A DNA stretch of 64,000 nucleotides from Ancylostoma caninum (taxonomy: Eukaryota > Nematoda > Chromadorea > Rhabditida > Ancylostomatidae): the NCBI GenBank assembly GCA_037903475.1, contig JBAJFG010000002.1, forward strand, positions 806,001 to 870,000, given 5' to 3'. The stretch's first letter is position 1; the number at the start of each line of letters is the position of its first letter. Positions 21,888 to 34,631 of this stretch are shown piece by piece. The notes beneath the pieces were generated by a model. That model was given only the letters and a program-made list of their open reading frames with translations. It did no database searches and was not told where the DNA came from. Position numbers and translations under genes: made by a program.

Positions 21888-21924
21888 GTCTGGAAGTCCG
21901 GCGTCAGCCGGACGGCCAGACTGG
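21888..21924 (+). other. 3'-terminal hairpin of the Helentron-like element
   Basis: GTCTGG (21888-21893) and GTCCGGC (21896-21902) pair across the GTCA loop with GCCGGAC (21907-21913) and CCAGAC (21916-21921); the element then ends CTGG. The reverse-complement copy is at 10648-10684. Rolling-circle elements of the Helitron group use such a hairpin as the 3' stop signal. Confidence 0.8.
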
Positions 21925-22413
21925 TAATAATATAATACAATACTTCTTGATACGCTCGAGACGTGTGTTATCGTGGCCATCGATGTGCTCAGACATGTAT
22001 AACCACGGTGGAGCATGATTTCCCCGCAGTTTGCAAGTAATGCCAAATCCATTGATATTTCTAATCTAACCCGAGGTATTTTCGTAATATAATATAACTA
22101 GTGCTCCGACTCGCCTCCGGCGGGTCACACACTTGTCCGCTTCGCGGGACCTGGGTACTCAGGTACCTTTACTTTCCATCCGACAAAACTGATGAAGCAT
22201 ACAGTTGCGAGACTTGGCGTAGGCGAGTCGGAGCACTTGTAAGGATGTAATAAATTTGCATGTGTTGATAATCGCCGTGTTTTCGCATATAAAATTTCGC
22301 TGTTGGATCAGCATCCTACACTGGCAGTTCCGCATCCTACGGGTGAGACGAGGTGTTTACGAGTTCCCAGGCTGCATAATATACGGAGCAGGACTACCAC
22401 TTTTCGCGAAGAT
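21925..22413. repeat. Right arm of inverted duplication, outer segment
   Basis: Reverse complement of 12140-12620, about 96% identical (roughly 20 differences in 490 bp). It is separated from the inner segment by the 5.05-kb Helentron-like plus RTE insertion. Beyond CGCGA at about 22409 the similarity ends. Confidence 0.93.
22100..22239. mobile_element. MITE-like element inside right arm
   Basis: Copy of 12307-12448 in inverse orientation. Terminal repeats are AGTGCTCCGACTCGCCT and its complement; the outermost two bases of one end are changed (CT for CA). Confidence 0.7.
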
Positions 22414-22776
22414 CTGGGTATGTAAGAAACACTGACGTGGTCATTCTAGCGATGGTGTCACGGCCACAGAGTAATGGTGATGCTAGGGCAGTCTCCCCCC
22501 TCCTCCCTCCCCCTCCCTCCGCCGAATCACGAAGAGCGCGTCCCCTGCCCAGACCCAGCATCAATGCTGCAGCCACGGAATCGCTTCATCTCTTTGAGGC
22601 GGACGATACTCACATACGCAGGATAAATGGGCTACCACATCCTATTATGATATTGTTGCTAACCAACTATGTGATCAATCGAACTTTCCCAATACTTCCT
22701 AATTTTCCTTCATTGCCCTCGAGATTTACAAAGAGTGCAAATGTATCGATGGAGGACACGTGTGCCTGGGCTCATT

Positions 22777-23003
22777 AGTACTGAAAACGTCAGGACATAT
22801 ATTTGTCCCCGAGGGAGGAGTGTGCGCCAGTACTGCAGAAGACGCTGATGTACAGGTCCACCGATGAAGGAGATGTGTACTATTACCCACTACTGCAGAA
22901 AACGCTATGACAATGGTCCGCCGATGAAGAACGGGTCTTCTGCGATCCAACAGTGGAAGAAACGCCAGGATACGGGTCCAGTGAAGGAGGAGGAGTGTTT
23001 GAT
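22777..23003. repeat. Degenerate tandem repeat, four units of about 52-60 bp
   Basis: Units start at 22777, 22829, 22889 and 22949. Each begins with an AGTACTGCAGAAAACGC-like word and continues with GGTCC and CCGATGAAG-like words. Divergence between units is high. Not related to the 50-bp minisatellite as far as I can see. Confidence 0.65.
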
Positions 23004-26000
23004 GTTCTTAGTTAAGCGTTCTTATTTGAGCACAGTTGGTTACTAGTTTTGCTTCCTCTTAATTTCCTGAAGAATAAGGAAGTTTGAAGGTTTAGCACAT
23101 ACCTCAACATCGCGCAACCTCGCTGCCACTTTCTAGCGCATCGGGGGTGCGCGCTGCTTTTTTTCGTTATAATCAAAAGTTGTTGAAAGTCCATTCTTCA
23201 TGTTTGGTATACACAATGTTATGGGATCTTGCTTCATTTTCAAGAAAAAATTCAAAAGACAAAGAAATCATGGGATTTTGGGAAATGACACCATCTGGAG
23301 AATATTTTTGTGATGTTCCAGGAATGAAATTGCAATTTTTTTGGACAATCATCGACACCGATTCAGTGAAGGACATCTTCTGAAAAAAATACATGCAAAA
23401 TCAGCAGTGACTTGATCATGGAGGGCAATCTGATTCGACTATAAATCCGGTTAGTCTTTCGCAAAAGATGTTGGGTCTATAATGAAATATCAAAGGGTAG
23501 TTCGATCAGTTGTGCTGAAATCCAACCCGGCAAACGCTTCTCTGCACACAAGAGTTGGGCCACATGAAACAGCCCACCACTGTCACTGTGTCCAGATAAC
23601 AATTGGAAAAAAGCCCAACACGATAAAGTTTAAAAGTACTCAGGAAAACGCATGTTACAAAAATTCCTCGTAAAAATACCAGGGAAAAGCTGGAACGCCC
23701 TGATTTGTACACTCTTTCTCCCAGAACTGACACTGCATAGAAGGGTATTATCTCTCCCGCTTCATAATGATCCCTCTTTATATCTCTTTATAATGCTTTT
23801 CCTGATAGGGTAATGTTAGAAAGACTGCATCGAGTTTTGGAGAAAAGTTTTGGAGAAGGGTCGTTCTAGTAGATGGTGGATGTACTTTGGATTGAGGCGT
23901 TGCACTATTGTTTTTGGAATAAATTCCACTTCTTGTAGATAACAAGTTTTCAAAAATAAAAGCAGCGACTATAAAAATGAGCTGATGCAAAGGTGTTTTC
24001 CAAGTAGCGAATTTACAGGAGCCTTGCTGTCAATGGTTCGATCCTCGTTCAATCCTCCCCCCCCCCACCTGGTCAACCAATTCATCCAACCCTCCTGGGT
24101 CGGAAAATTGGTGTCTGGGAGATGAAGTGTTGGCTTCGATCATCGGGTGCCCCTGCAATTCACTAAATTAGGCAAATAAGCAATCAGGGTCCCTGCGATT
24201 TTCAGATAAAGTCAAGCGCGTGGCGCATCAGAATAAGCATTCACTGACCACTTCATCCTTCATTTAATTTATAATACATAATTTCTAAAATTCGTGAGGG
24301 TTTCTCAACATCTTGCAGTGCCATGCCTGTGAACTCGTGAGCTCCAATCCAGTGATGGTTCATGTCACTTCCGCATTTGTTTTTTCGATGTGTCCTCGCC
24401 CCTTAGTGGGTGTCTCTGTTTGGGAGTGATTTCCTTTTTCGTTTCCCTGTCGTATTGCCCCGGCGTCGCCCCGCTGCAGCTCGTAAATGCGGCAATTTCG
24501 TGATTCAAGGTCTCGCCTAAGTGGCAATCCTTAGCGCGTCCGTACGTTCTCGAAGATATCCATATTATTAATTAGTTCATGGCCAGATTTTTCTGAAATA
24601 GACAAAATACCTGGCATAAACTCCATCTTTTAGAAAGCTCTACATAACTCTAACAGATTTTTCTTTTTCCCAATATTTCCTGGTGATCCCTTCAAGATAT
24701 TATAATGCTGCTGTGAAAGATGGTGGAAAGTGGTTTCCATGCTCATGAAACACAGGGTGCGGCCTATGTTCCTGGACAAGAACTTTTCTTTATATCTCAT
24801 GTGGAAACGATCCAACCAAAGCGACTTTTATTATTATGACGCTAATTAGGAAGTTTAAAAACATATTATTACTGGTGGCCCAAACTGATTAGGTTTAGAA
24901 CCATTGCAAGCTTACAAGCACCTAACCTTTCTTGAAAAAGCCGCGATGTATTTGACAGCGATTTCATCCGAGAAATGGATCAGCGGGGATTTTGGAGGAT
25001 AGAGGAATTCTGTAGGATTCAGACAGGACACGTCTGGCTGCCATACCTTCTTCCCTAAGAACTGGGAAACAGTTTTCTGCCCGTGATCAAAATTAAGAGG
25101 AAGTTCAACTGTGGCTCCTAAACTACGTAGAAAGTGGAACCAGTAACGGACGTCTGAGTTGTGCTTTTAGTGAACACCCAAGATTTAGTGCTAGATCACG
25201 AATGTGATCAGTACTAAGAGAATAAATAAATAAATACGTTAAGAAAAGTGAGTGACGGTTCAGATGAACACGTTCTAGTCCACATACCCTTGAACAACTG
25301 AGTCCTCCGAAGGAAACCTCTGGCATGATCCAAATATTTTGTTTTTTTAAAAATTGGAACCAACTATGAGAGAGAACTTAGTCTAATGCATAGATTCGCA
25401 CATCTTAATTGTTGCTAAAGCTGCAATTTTTGGATTAGTGGTGATTTTTCTCTCATGTAAGCACTTGAGAACCAGTTCAGTTCTCGGTTCACTCGTTCTA
25501 CGGCTCGGCCAAAAACTGCTAAAAAGGAGCCGTCTTCGTAATGATGTGTCTTCAACACTACTGCGAATCGCCAACCTCAACGAGATTTTCTTGACGATTT
25601 ATGGTTTTGAAGAAACTCACCTCGATGGAGACGCAGTCTTTGCCTCTCATGGTGATTCATTTGGATATTTATGTAGATATACCTTGTATTCTATCTCTTC
25701 ACCGATTCTGTACCTATACATCGCTGAAGCAGTAAATGCGGAGGGGTGGGGGTCTTCTTTGGGGTTGGCGAAATTTCCAAAATTGCTTTGAGTATTGATT
25801 AATTTTTTGTAACAACTCGATCCTCATCTCAATTCTTTTTAATTGCTTCAAATCCTTATCTTAATTACAATTTTTCAATTCATTGTTATCAATTCAACTT
25901 TGTTACAACTGAGGGGTCTCCTGGGTAGCCACGCTCTTTTTTACTGCCTACCATTTCCTCCCCTTGAGGAAAAAATTTTGTCTTCAACTTTACTACCTTC

Positions 26001-27626
26001 ATATAGTAAACTGATTAAATCATCTATGTACCTTTTTTATGCTCAAAGCTTGATCCTCGTACATGAGGATTTCTAGATTCGTAGAAGTTTTGGGTTTTTT
26101 CTTAATTGTGTGATAATAGTAATCATATACATGATTGAAGCCGAATTTCGGAAGTTTACGTGAGTTCTTGTGTTTGAATATAAATGTTGTTTCAACAAAT
26201 TTTCTCAAGCTTTAAGAACAGTGGGAGTTATTGAGATTCTGTTGAACGCGTTCTCGACAATTTGTCGTCGCTTGGCTCGCACCGGTGAAGTCGCAGCTAA
26301 TTTTGAACAGTATTCATGTCAATACCGAATCAAGACAGCTTACTCCATGGCTCAGGCGCTTCTCCACCCCTAGTTGTTTGCGTCAGCAGGCAGATCACGT
26401 CGATGACGCCGCTTCTATGTCTCGATTTGAAGAGTTCTATGGGACTGCGGCCTTTGAAAAATGTATGTAATTAGGAATTGTGTCTGATTCCAGTGGATAT
26501 TTACTCATATGTTCTGCTGCACCTCGTCTCTACTAATCTTGCCTCCGCCTACAAATACGTATTTCATGTCCTTTCCTCCTTGTTTTTTGCAAATGAGGCA
26601 AGAATTCTGTGGGAGAATGATCTGTTTAGTTATACATGTGTATGTGTGCAACTCCACCTATTTGGCCGTGACTATCACAATAGCGCAACTTACGAGTGTT
26701 CGAATTCACGAGTATAGAAGTTTTTTAAAGCTCCTCTCTCACAGTGGAGTTGACAATATCGGTATTGTGGATACATTCGTTGTGCCCTTGTTTGTCCCGT
26801 TTGTGTGGACAATGAACACGCCTTGAGCGAGCTTCCCAAAGTACTCAGACTTTAAAAATATAAAAGAACAGTCCAAACATCCCATATTCCCTGGATTATT
26901 TCATGCCCAATCGATACTTCTAGGCGAATTTACTGTGTGAGGCGAAAGTCGGACCGGAATATGTGGCTCTTCCTCCGAGTTCGTATCCAGGTCGTATGAA
27001 ACACCACCATCTCGCATTCAACAGTTCTGTTGAATTCTTAGTTGAATTTTCCCAGAATCCCTCGGGAACAATTCTGTCTCAAAAAGCCCAGAACAATCAC
27101 TGCGCCGCACTCCGAGCAAGTAGTGGAAATGCTTCTACCTTACATTGCTTTCCAAGAAGAAGCTCAGGTACCTTTGCTAAGATGCTCTGTCGGTTGAGCA
27201 GACCGGTGCTCCGCAGCCAGCCATCCCGCTGCGCGCGGCCCGACCACGATCCCTTTTTGCGTCCTTAGAACATCTCACTCTCTCGACCCTATTCATGTAC
27301 TATGTACATATGCATTCGACATACCTATTGTGTGGCTGACGTCGCGGAAATTCGCCCACCCTCCTTGCCCAAACCAACCCGTCTTTGGCCTTATTGCTCT
27401 CTTATTCAAATTGCTATTTCATCTGGATATTCTGTTATAAATATGCTTTTCTTCAACAATGTCCTGAGAAAGGAGAGAACGCTTGCCAGAGGTTACTATG
27501 AGTGTCCGTTTAGAAAGAATTATGAGTTTAGCATGACAATTCTCTTGGCAGATTCCACAGTGTCTTATCCGCCCATGACAATGTAATTTCCTTGGCAGCA
27601 TTGTTAGCATTGACATATGTATGTAC
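23004..27626. other. No gene identified
   Basis: Open stretches of exon size occur at 25438-25791 (117 codons, plus), 26170-26373 (plus, following a TTTAAG acceptor-like end) and 26963-27268 (plus). They may be exons of an unrecognised gene, but no domain or phase-consistent joining could be established. Poly(C) at about 24057-24067. Confidence 0.4.
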
Positions 27627-27888
27627 CAGTGGCGGACGCAGGGGGAGGGGCTTCCGAGAATGGGTCGGCAAATTTTTGAAATTACTTCACAATACATATA
27701 AAAATCTTGCATTAGTTTATTTTTATTTGCTTATTTTTATTATTATTTTCAATATAATTTTTATTGGTTATTTTGTATCATAATTAAGCTTTTTATTAGT
27801 TTTATTTCCCATCTGTGTCCCCAAAACGGCGGAGACCCCACTTTTTATCCCACGCCCCCCTCTCGCCCACTTTCTGCGTCCGCCACTG
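27627..27888. mobile_element. hAT-like MITE, 262 bp
   Basis: Terminal inverted repeats CAGTGGCGGACGCAG and CTGCGTCCGCCACTG flank an AT-rich core. Flanking 8-mers GTATGTAC (27619-27626) and GTATGTAT (27889-27896) differ at one base, which fits the 8-bp duplication of hAT transposons; CAGTGGCGGA ends are widespread in hAT-type non-autonomous elements. No coding capacity. Confidence 0.8.
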
Positions 27889-30800
27889 GTATGTATGTAC
27901 ATTATATGTGATAAATTAGCAGGTTTGTTTAAAAAGCCCGAGAATCAAGGTAGCAGAAAGACATCCTCCAGCTTCCGATTTTTTAAAATCAGCCAATCCG
28001 GAACATCTGAGTGAAGCGTCAGTTCGTTATCTAACACAAGGCCTGAACGAACATGTTTTGAACTTTTGTCACTACAGCATGCTCAGAATTGCGCTTTTCA
28101 TTCCATTCCATTCAGTATGCTTCCTGAAGAAAATATACAGTAGTACATACATAAATACAAAGATTAGCATCACTAAATGTTTACAACCAGTAAAACATCC
28201 AAACCAATATGTGAAAACGTTTCTGAAATCGCTGTTCTCGACCAAGTCTAACCTCTTAGAGTCAATTCTGAATGATGAATGAGGTGATGCAAAGCGACAT
28301 TGAAACTTCTAAAGTTGAGGTTGCTCAGTTCAGTTCACAGTCGATGACTTCTAGTCTTGAAAGAGATAGATAGTGCTAAAAGGCAAAGAGAACATTACTG
28401 TTGTTGAGACAGTTTTGAGCAACTCAATCATCCTGGAAAACCTCTTTGCTTCGCATCTCTCCTCAGGATTGTTTCTCTCCCCCATTCCACTCGGTTTCGA
28501 TGGTTTTGCTTTGAGGAAACCGATAAACAAAAATAACTCAGGCTGATTAGTTCATGAACGGTTGCAGCAACTCGTCTACCTCTGAATAGGTAGTTCTGAA
28601 CATATATCTTCGTGCAGTCAATGCTCAGTGCGTAAGGACAGTAATTTTAGGCAAGAGAAATGGTTCGGTAAAAACTGTTAACTTGAAGGGTACACGCAAG
28701 CCTGAGAGGTGCCACAGCACGAAGCAATACTCACTGCTCGTAACCTTCTAGCAGGGTTTGCCGTACGTTATTGTGCATCGTTTGCTGACTTATCTCTCCA
28801 CAATATTAGCATGCTTTTCGCCGGGACCAGTCATATTTGGTGGTGCTGGTTTGGGGAACTTCCAGCACATATTCATGGTGCCACCACGTGCACTGATTCA
28901 GCTGGCAATTTCTGAGCAACAGCGAAGAATACAGCTTTTGACAACAGTTTCACCTAGGCTAAAGAATTGCTTTGCGTTCCTGATGACGATCACGAGACGA
29001 TAATACCGAATCCACTCAAGTTTGGTGCTGGTATAAACAGAAATCTTCGATTGAGTTGACTGAATATTGACTAGAGCAAAGAACTTTGGTTCAATATGTA
29101 GTTGCTTGGATGAGAAAACCATGCCCCACATTTTGAGCTTTACTGTTGCCCCATACTCAGGCCTATTTATGAATATGCACAACCGTTTTGTAGCATTTTT
29201 ATCTGGTTCTTATATCACATCCAATTGCAGGCTTTTTTTCCAACGGAAAAGATCCTCGATATTGATTCAGGTAAAACTCGGCTATCTTTTGGAGCGTAGA
29301 GCAGACCCGGTCTCTTCCCCCATGTTTCTCGGAATCCGCTTCCATGAGAAACCCTAGGTGTCGTTGGAAAAACCACTTTTTGTGCTTGAAAAGTTCTTTA
29401 AGCAGTAAAACCATCCTTGGATATCCGATGGATTTCGGAAGAAAAACTGTCACAAAACACCTTATTTCTCGGAAACTGCTTTCGAGGCAAACTGCCCCAA
29501 AGAGAAAGCCTCCTGAGGAACCCTATCTTACCAAAAAAAAATATTTTGGACCATTCTCAACTCGGCAGGAATAAAATTAAGAGCAGGGCCAGATGGTGAA
29601 ATAATTGAGCAAACGTTGTACACGTGGCCCTCTCTATATGTATGTATATCATCCAAAATTCTGATTCATTCTGGTCATTTTCTTTTCTTTCTTGCCTCTT
29701 GACCGTCTTAACACCGCTAAACGCTGTTTGCATTCAGAATTGAGAAGCAATTGCGAGTATTGCGAGTTTACCTTCTTTACCGCTCCCCATATTTTCAATG
29801 TAATGTATTTTCGCGTGTCGCCAGACCGTGCTATGTTGGGGTTCTAACGCAGAAGCAATCTGATTTTTTTCAGCTAATAAGATAGTCCCTCACCTTATTC
29901 TGATGGCCCCATTGAGAGCCCTGGATTTTCATCCAAATGACAGCCTGTAGACAACCAACATCCTCATAACCTCAGCAATTGTCAGCACTTTAGTGAGTTT
30001 TGCAAAGATTCGCTAAGGAAAACCACTTCTCATCTTCATGCATCCTATTCTGTGCACTGAGAGAGCATTTGAAGACTTTAGGAGGACTTTTTCCGTACTT
30101 AGTAGGAAATGGTCCTGCTGTAAACGTTACAGACGTCGTCGACTCCAATTACCGACTCGTAAAAGTCTGTGACCGTCCTCGGAGCTGATACGATCGCGTT
30201 ACCGTAACGGATGAGGACGATGTCAGCTTCTGCCACGGAGTGCTTGCGGCGCTCCAGACGCAGCGCAGTCGTAGCGGATGTGGTCTTCAGCGGTGGATTG
30301 GATCGTGCGCCGGCTCGACATGGTCACGACACTCACTCCGTGCCTCGCGCTGTCATCATGCATCAATCAAACAACCTGTATTTCTGTCGCCTTATCACAT
30401 CTTTTCATCGAGTGCAAATGAGCGTGTCAAATGCGCCCGACGACGTAGCAGCACAGCGCACTCTCCGCGACACCCGCATTGTCCATTAAACGTCCGTCGC
30501 ACACATCGCACTGTCGTGACGACGAGGTCGCTGAGGTCGGCGAGACATCGTCTCTGCTGCTAGTTCGCATTCGCTGCAGACTTCTACTCTACCGCACCTG
30601 AGGTTAGTTCGTTTGAATATTCAGCACAGCCAAGGAAACCGTGCAATTTTCTGGAACTTTCAACGCTATATTCAGTAGACCTGCTCTATTGCAGGGGGGG
30701 GGGGGAGGGGGGTAAGAGACATGAACATCTAACTTCCACTTACCATCATCGAAGCATAAACAAGTCAAACTAAGCCTTTTGAGTTACGTATTTCGCATGC

Positions 30801-31188
30801 AATGTGCTTACTATGACGTGGTACAGATGAAACATTTCTTTTGCCTGAAATTTTTATCATATTCACGCATAAATGTGGGAGTGGTAAGAAGATACAAACT
30901 TTTACAAAATGCATGTCCGGAAAAATGTTTTTTACACATGCCGCTTTAAGTGCCGTGACACTGTTGCTGCAGTGTTTGAGGAAGCGGAGCTCGGATACCT
31001 GCCGAGAGCTTTGGAGTTTGAATATGGCGCTCATTTAGTCTAAAAAATATAGTGCATTACATATTTATACATATTTACATATATGTACGTCAATAAGGTG
31101 CACCAGCGCACCATGTTGAGTACCACATGAATAGTCTAGAGTCTATAAAGTCTATAATAGTCCACAAGAACGCAGTGCTTGGGACGTG
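27889..31188. other. No gene identified
   Basis: Includes a GC-richer block at 30190-30590 with overlapping open frames on the plus strand and a poly(G) run at about 30695-30710. Nothing assignable. Confidence 0.45.
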
Positions 31189-31299
31189 CATCATCGTGAG
31201 GGGGAATAGGGCGTTACCAGGCTGCAATGATTGGTGTATTATTTGAATGCGCCAATTACGGCAGTCTGGTAACGCCCCATTTCCAATCACGATGATATT
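31189..31299. repeat. Fold-back (hairpin) repeat
   Basis: Two arms of about 46 bp, both containing GGGCGTTACCAG in inverse orientation, begin and end with ATCATCGTGA and its complement and enclose a loop of about 15 bp; arm identity is roughly 80%. MITE-like; no target-site duplication was recognised. Confidence 0.6.
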
Positions 31300-34200
31300 T
31301 GTCACAGTTCCGCTTTTTCTGGCGTGAAAATCTTGGGACTCAAGTCGCCCAAAATGATTTTTCAAAGCATTAATCACCTGAATCATAGCTATTTTTTCAG
31401 TAACACTTTTGTTATGAGATTTGGTAGAACTGCTAGAAGAAATTAGAACACACCAACGCATGGCAATGGAAATCATACCGAACTTGTACCGTATCTCAGT
31501 TTTGTCTCTACTTCTTACAACATATTACGGAAACAAATGAATATGAGTTCCGTGATCACAATAACAATTACCTCACCTCCCTCATCAAATAAAAAATTGT
31601 TCGGGCAAACCGCAGCCAAGCAGCGCCCGAAATTCTAGGTGTGGTAGTGGAAGTTCATCTAATGGCTTACAAAAGAGAGCCATTTTGATTAAGTCACAAA
31701 ATCGTACTGCCAATTGTATTTGACGTTTTACATGTATGAATAAACACTAGACAGGTCTAGGTTTGCCGATTTTTCTAGAAGGAGATACCAATAATAAACA
31801 TCTGCAACATTTTAACAAGATCGAGGTCAACATCAACATGTTAGATAGAATCGAGAGTCCACGAGCGGTCATTTGAAGAAAATGTCTAATTTTATGCATT
31901 GCAGATTGTTGAACACTACAGTAATGTAGTATACTATTAAAGTACTGGGACATCCAGATATACGTTTTTTCTCCTCAATTTTTTGTCGCACCACTTTTCA
32001 CGCGGGTTTTCCATTCCTAAGGAGACTGTCGCGCGAGCGTACCTTGCCTAGGAGTGGTCGTTATGGCATGTTTGAATAGATCATGGCAAACCCTTCAAAT
32101 GAAATGATTCGTCGTTAACCGAGCTCATCCTCGAAATGGAAAAGAATAACTCATTCAGTTTCAAACGAAACTATAATAATTAAGTGCCAGCCGCCCACGC
32201 ATCGTAGTAAAATAGGAGTGCTTCTTGTTGCTTCGGGTCGGAAACCTTGCATTTACAGTATGGCATCTGGGATACATCTGTGTAGGTAGTAAAGGTCGAA
32301 ATAAAACAAGAAAAACTGCCAATCGTTGGCGGTAGACTGAAAGCCGAAAATCGCGCCGACACATGTTTCACCTGCGGATAAAAACCATTCTGCAGATTTC
32401 GAAATTCTCTGCCTATTAGATGTGACCGTAGGACCTAAACATTGTCATCTGCGTCAAGGTTCCTTCACCTCTCAGTCAATGACGTGCTGAGCATTCTTCA
32501 ACCATCTCTAAGGTGAAACACCACTTCTGCAGCCATTACATGGAGAGAACTAGCATGTAGCACTGGATGTAGCACTGCCAGCTCGTTAATAGCAATGATA
32601 CAAAGATTGCTTACCTTTAGGCTAAAGAAGACAAAACGAAGCAGCAATGGTTGCAAAGGGTGGTCATAACATCGTTAAAGGTACTGGTGGATTTAAGCAT
32701 TTCGTAATGTGCTCTCAATAAAAATTCGTCACTGCTTGAAAAGGGTGATGCGATTGTGAGGCCACTGTTCTGCGAATGCAATCATGACTCCCCAAATCAA
32801 ACGATGTGTGCTTCTCATTAAAGTTAAGTTGAATAGTTTTAACACCATGTAATGTAATAACTTTCCCATTCGCAGTCGCTATGCCTTTTACATTTTTATT
32901 ATTGCTTTCATTCGCAAGGTACGTAACTGGTTCAAGATACCTATATTCCTTCAACATCTAACGCAACCATCCCGGAACATAACGGGGGAGAATCGTGGAC
33001 AGCCTTTCCCCCATCCTCGTTGTTGCTATTTTGAGATCTTGGAAAAGTGTCATTTACTCAGGCCAGAGACCTTGCCAGGGAGAACGTTCCCGGTAAGTTT
33101 CTAAGCCTATCGTTCATCCAAAACTATTTTTTTTAAGTAAAAGTGATACATCTTGAAATCCTAGCCATTACAATCCATCGCTAGTAGAGAAGAGTGGCTA
33201 AAACACACCCGAACACAGACCATTCCAATTTCTGCGAGAAGAACTAGACCACTTTACTGGATAGCTTATTATTATCTCCCTAAGGGAAAACTATGCACAT
33301 CTGGTCACTTACTATGGAATCTGTGGACACTATCGCATGAACCTTAGAGAATGATAGTTTGAGAGAAATTAAGGAAACAAGAAACCTGAGAAGGAGCGCG
33401 GTACTTGGGAAGCGTAGACACCAAATGAGGGTGTTGCACAGAAATAGTGAGGTGCCGTGGTTTTTGAATAAGCTTAGGTTCATCACATTTTTCTCATGAC
33501 CTTTTACTTCTCCGTCTCTGCTACGGAAAATAAAATGTTACCTGCATCCATGTTTGTCTATTTTTGTTAGTTTGATTACACCTGAAGGTAAGGTAATGAA
33601 CTAAATAGAGCAAAAAGTACGTATCTCCCGTCGTAAGATCACTAAGAGCATGACGGTACGGAACGCCGTCATCTCACTACAAAGTGTTAATGAAGCGTAG
33701 GCATCTCTCGAAATTATCCTATATGTATATATTGGTGTACTGATAAGCTTTATTTTGCGTCAAATAAACGAGTAAACAGATGAGTAATTAAACGGCCTTC
33801 CCTAAGAACCAGCAGCTTCCACTAAAGAGAAAATGATCGTGAAATTGCAAACTGGTTCACTTAGTGCCGGTGATTCCTACCGCGCCACGCCGCCACGATG
33901 ACTCGAGAAACATTAGTGAAGTGATTGAACACCAACTGCAAATCGCCGATCGGGGATTTCTTAGGACCGCCAACGTTGACTCAAAGAAAAAACGTGGGCT
34001 CTCGAGTTCGCGGAAGAGACAGTAGGAAAGCTTCGACGGTCACGAAGTTCTCATTGCAAATTTTGAGAAAATTTTTGTCTTTGGTAGAAAAGAAGAGGTT
34101 TTCTGCATTAGAAGCATGCATACACCTATGCTACGCGCAATTAAGCATAGTTTACCTAGTTTTTTTTTAGAGGAACAGCAAATGCGCTTATGTAGAATTT

Positions 34201-34631
34201 GCTAGAAAAATTTATTTGATACAACTCAAAAGCAGATGATCTTTGTTGTGGAAAAGAGCAAAAAAGTACCCTAAAGGACCACATGAATTAGAAAGGTGTA
34301 CTTATTTCTCTCTATAGCATCATTTCTGGCAGGCACCACCTACAATTTAAGCGATTGGCATCAATCAAGGTTCGATTTTCAGTTGCTATTTCCCAGTGGA
34401 CCTTCCCAGCAGAAAAAAAAACTAGCAAGAAACCATTGATGTAGATTAGATCACTAACACGATTACATGATTGCTTTGAGAAAGATCGCCCATCATTTCC
34501 CAGTTGTTCCTAAAGTACACGGCCAAGAAATTGGAGCGATAAGTTGTCTGAAAAAATTTCTCTGGAAAAGATAAGAAGTTATGTGCTGAATGATGAATCA
34601 AGTAGGGAACTTGGTGGGAAGGGTGTGGTTA
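31300..34631. other. No gene identified
   Basis: AT-rich; open frames of at most 80 codons without domain similarity or splice context. No repeats of note seen. Confidence 0.5.

Larger units (their letters stand above)
16871..21924 (+). mobile_element. Helentron/Helitron-like non-autonomous element, long copy with nested RTE
   Basis: Starts TCTATATAATAACGGGC at 16871 and ends at CTGG (21921-21924), 11 nt after the 3' hairpin stem. The host bases on either side are T and T. Internal order: a GTAAGTAT microsatellite, a short unique block, a 50-bp minisatellite (17139-18783), about 430 bp unique, then the RTE insertion and the 3' tail. Without the RTE it is about 2.46 kb. The left palindrome arm lacks it: there CAAATACAAATA runs directly into TAATAATATAATACAA, so the insertion postdates the arm duplication. 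Two copies with the same ends and T/T flanks support a Helentron-associated (HINE-type) element. No transposase is encoded, and an alternative non-TIR element class is possible. Confidence 0.65.
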
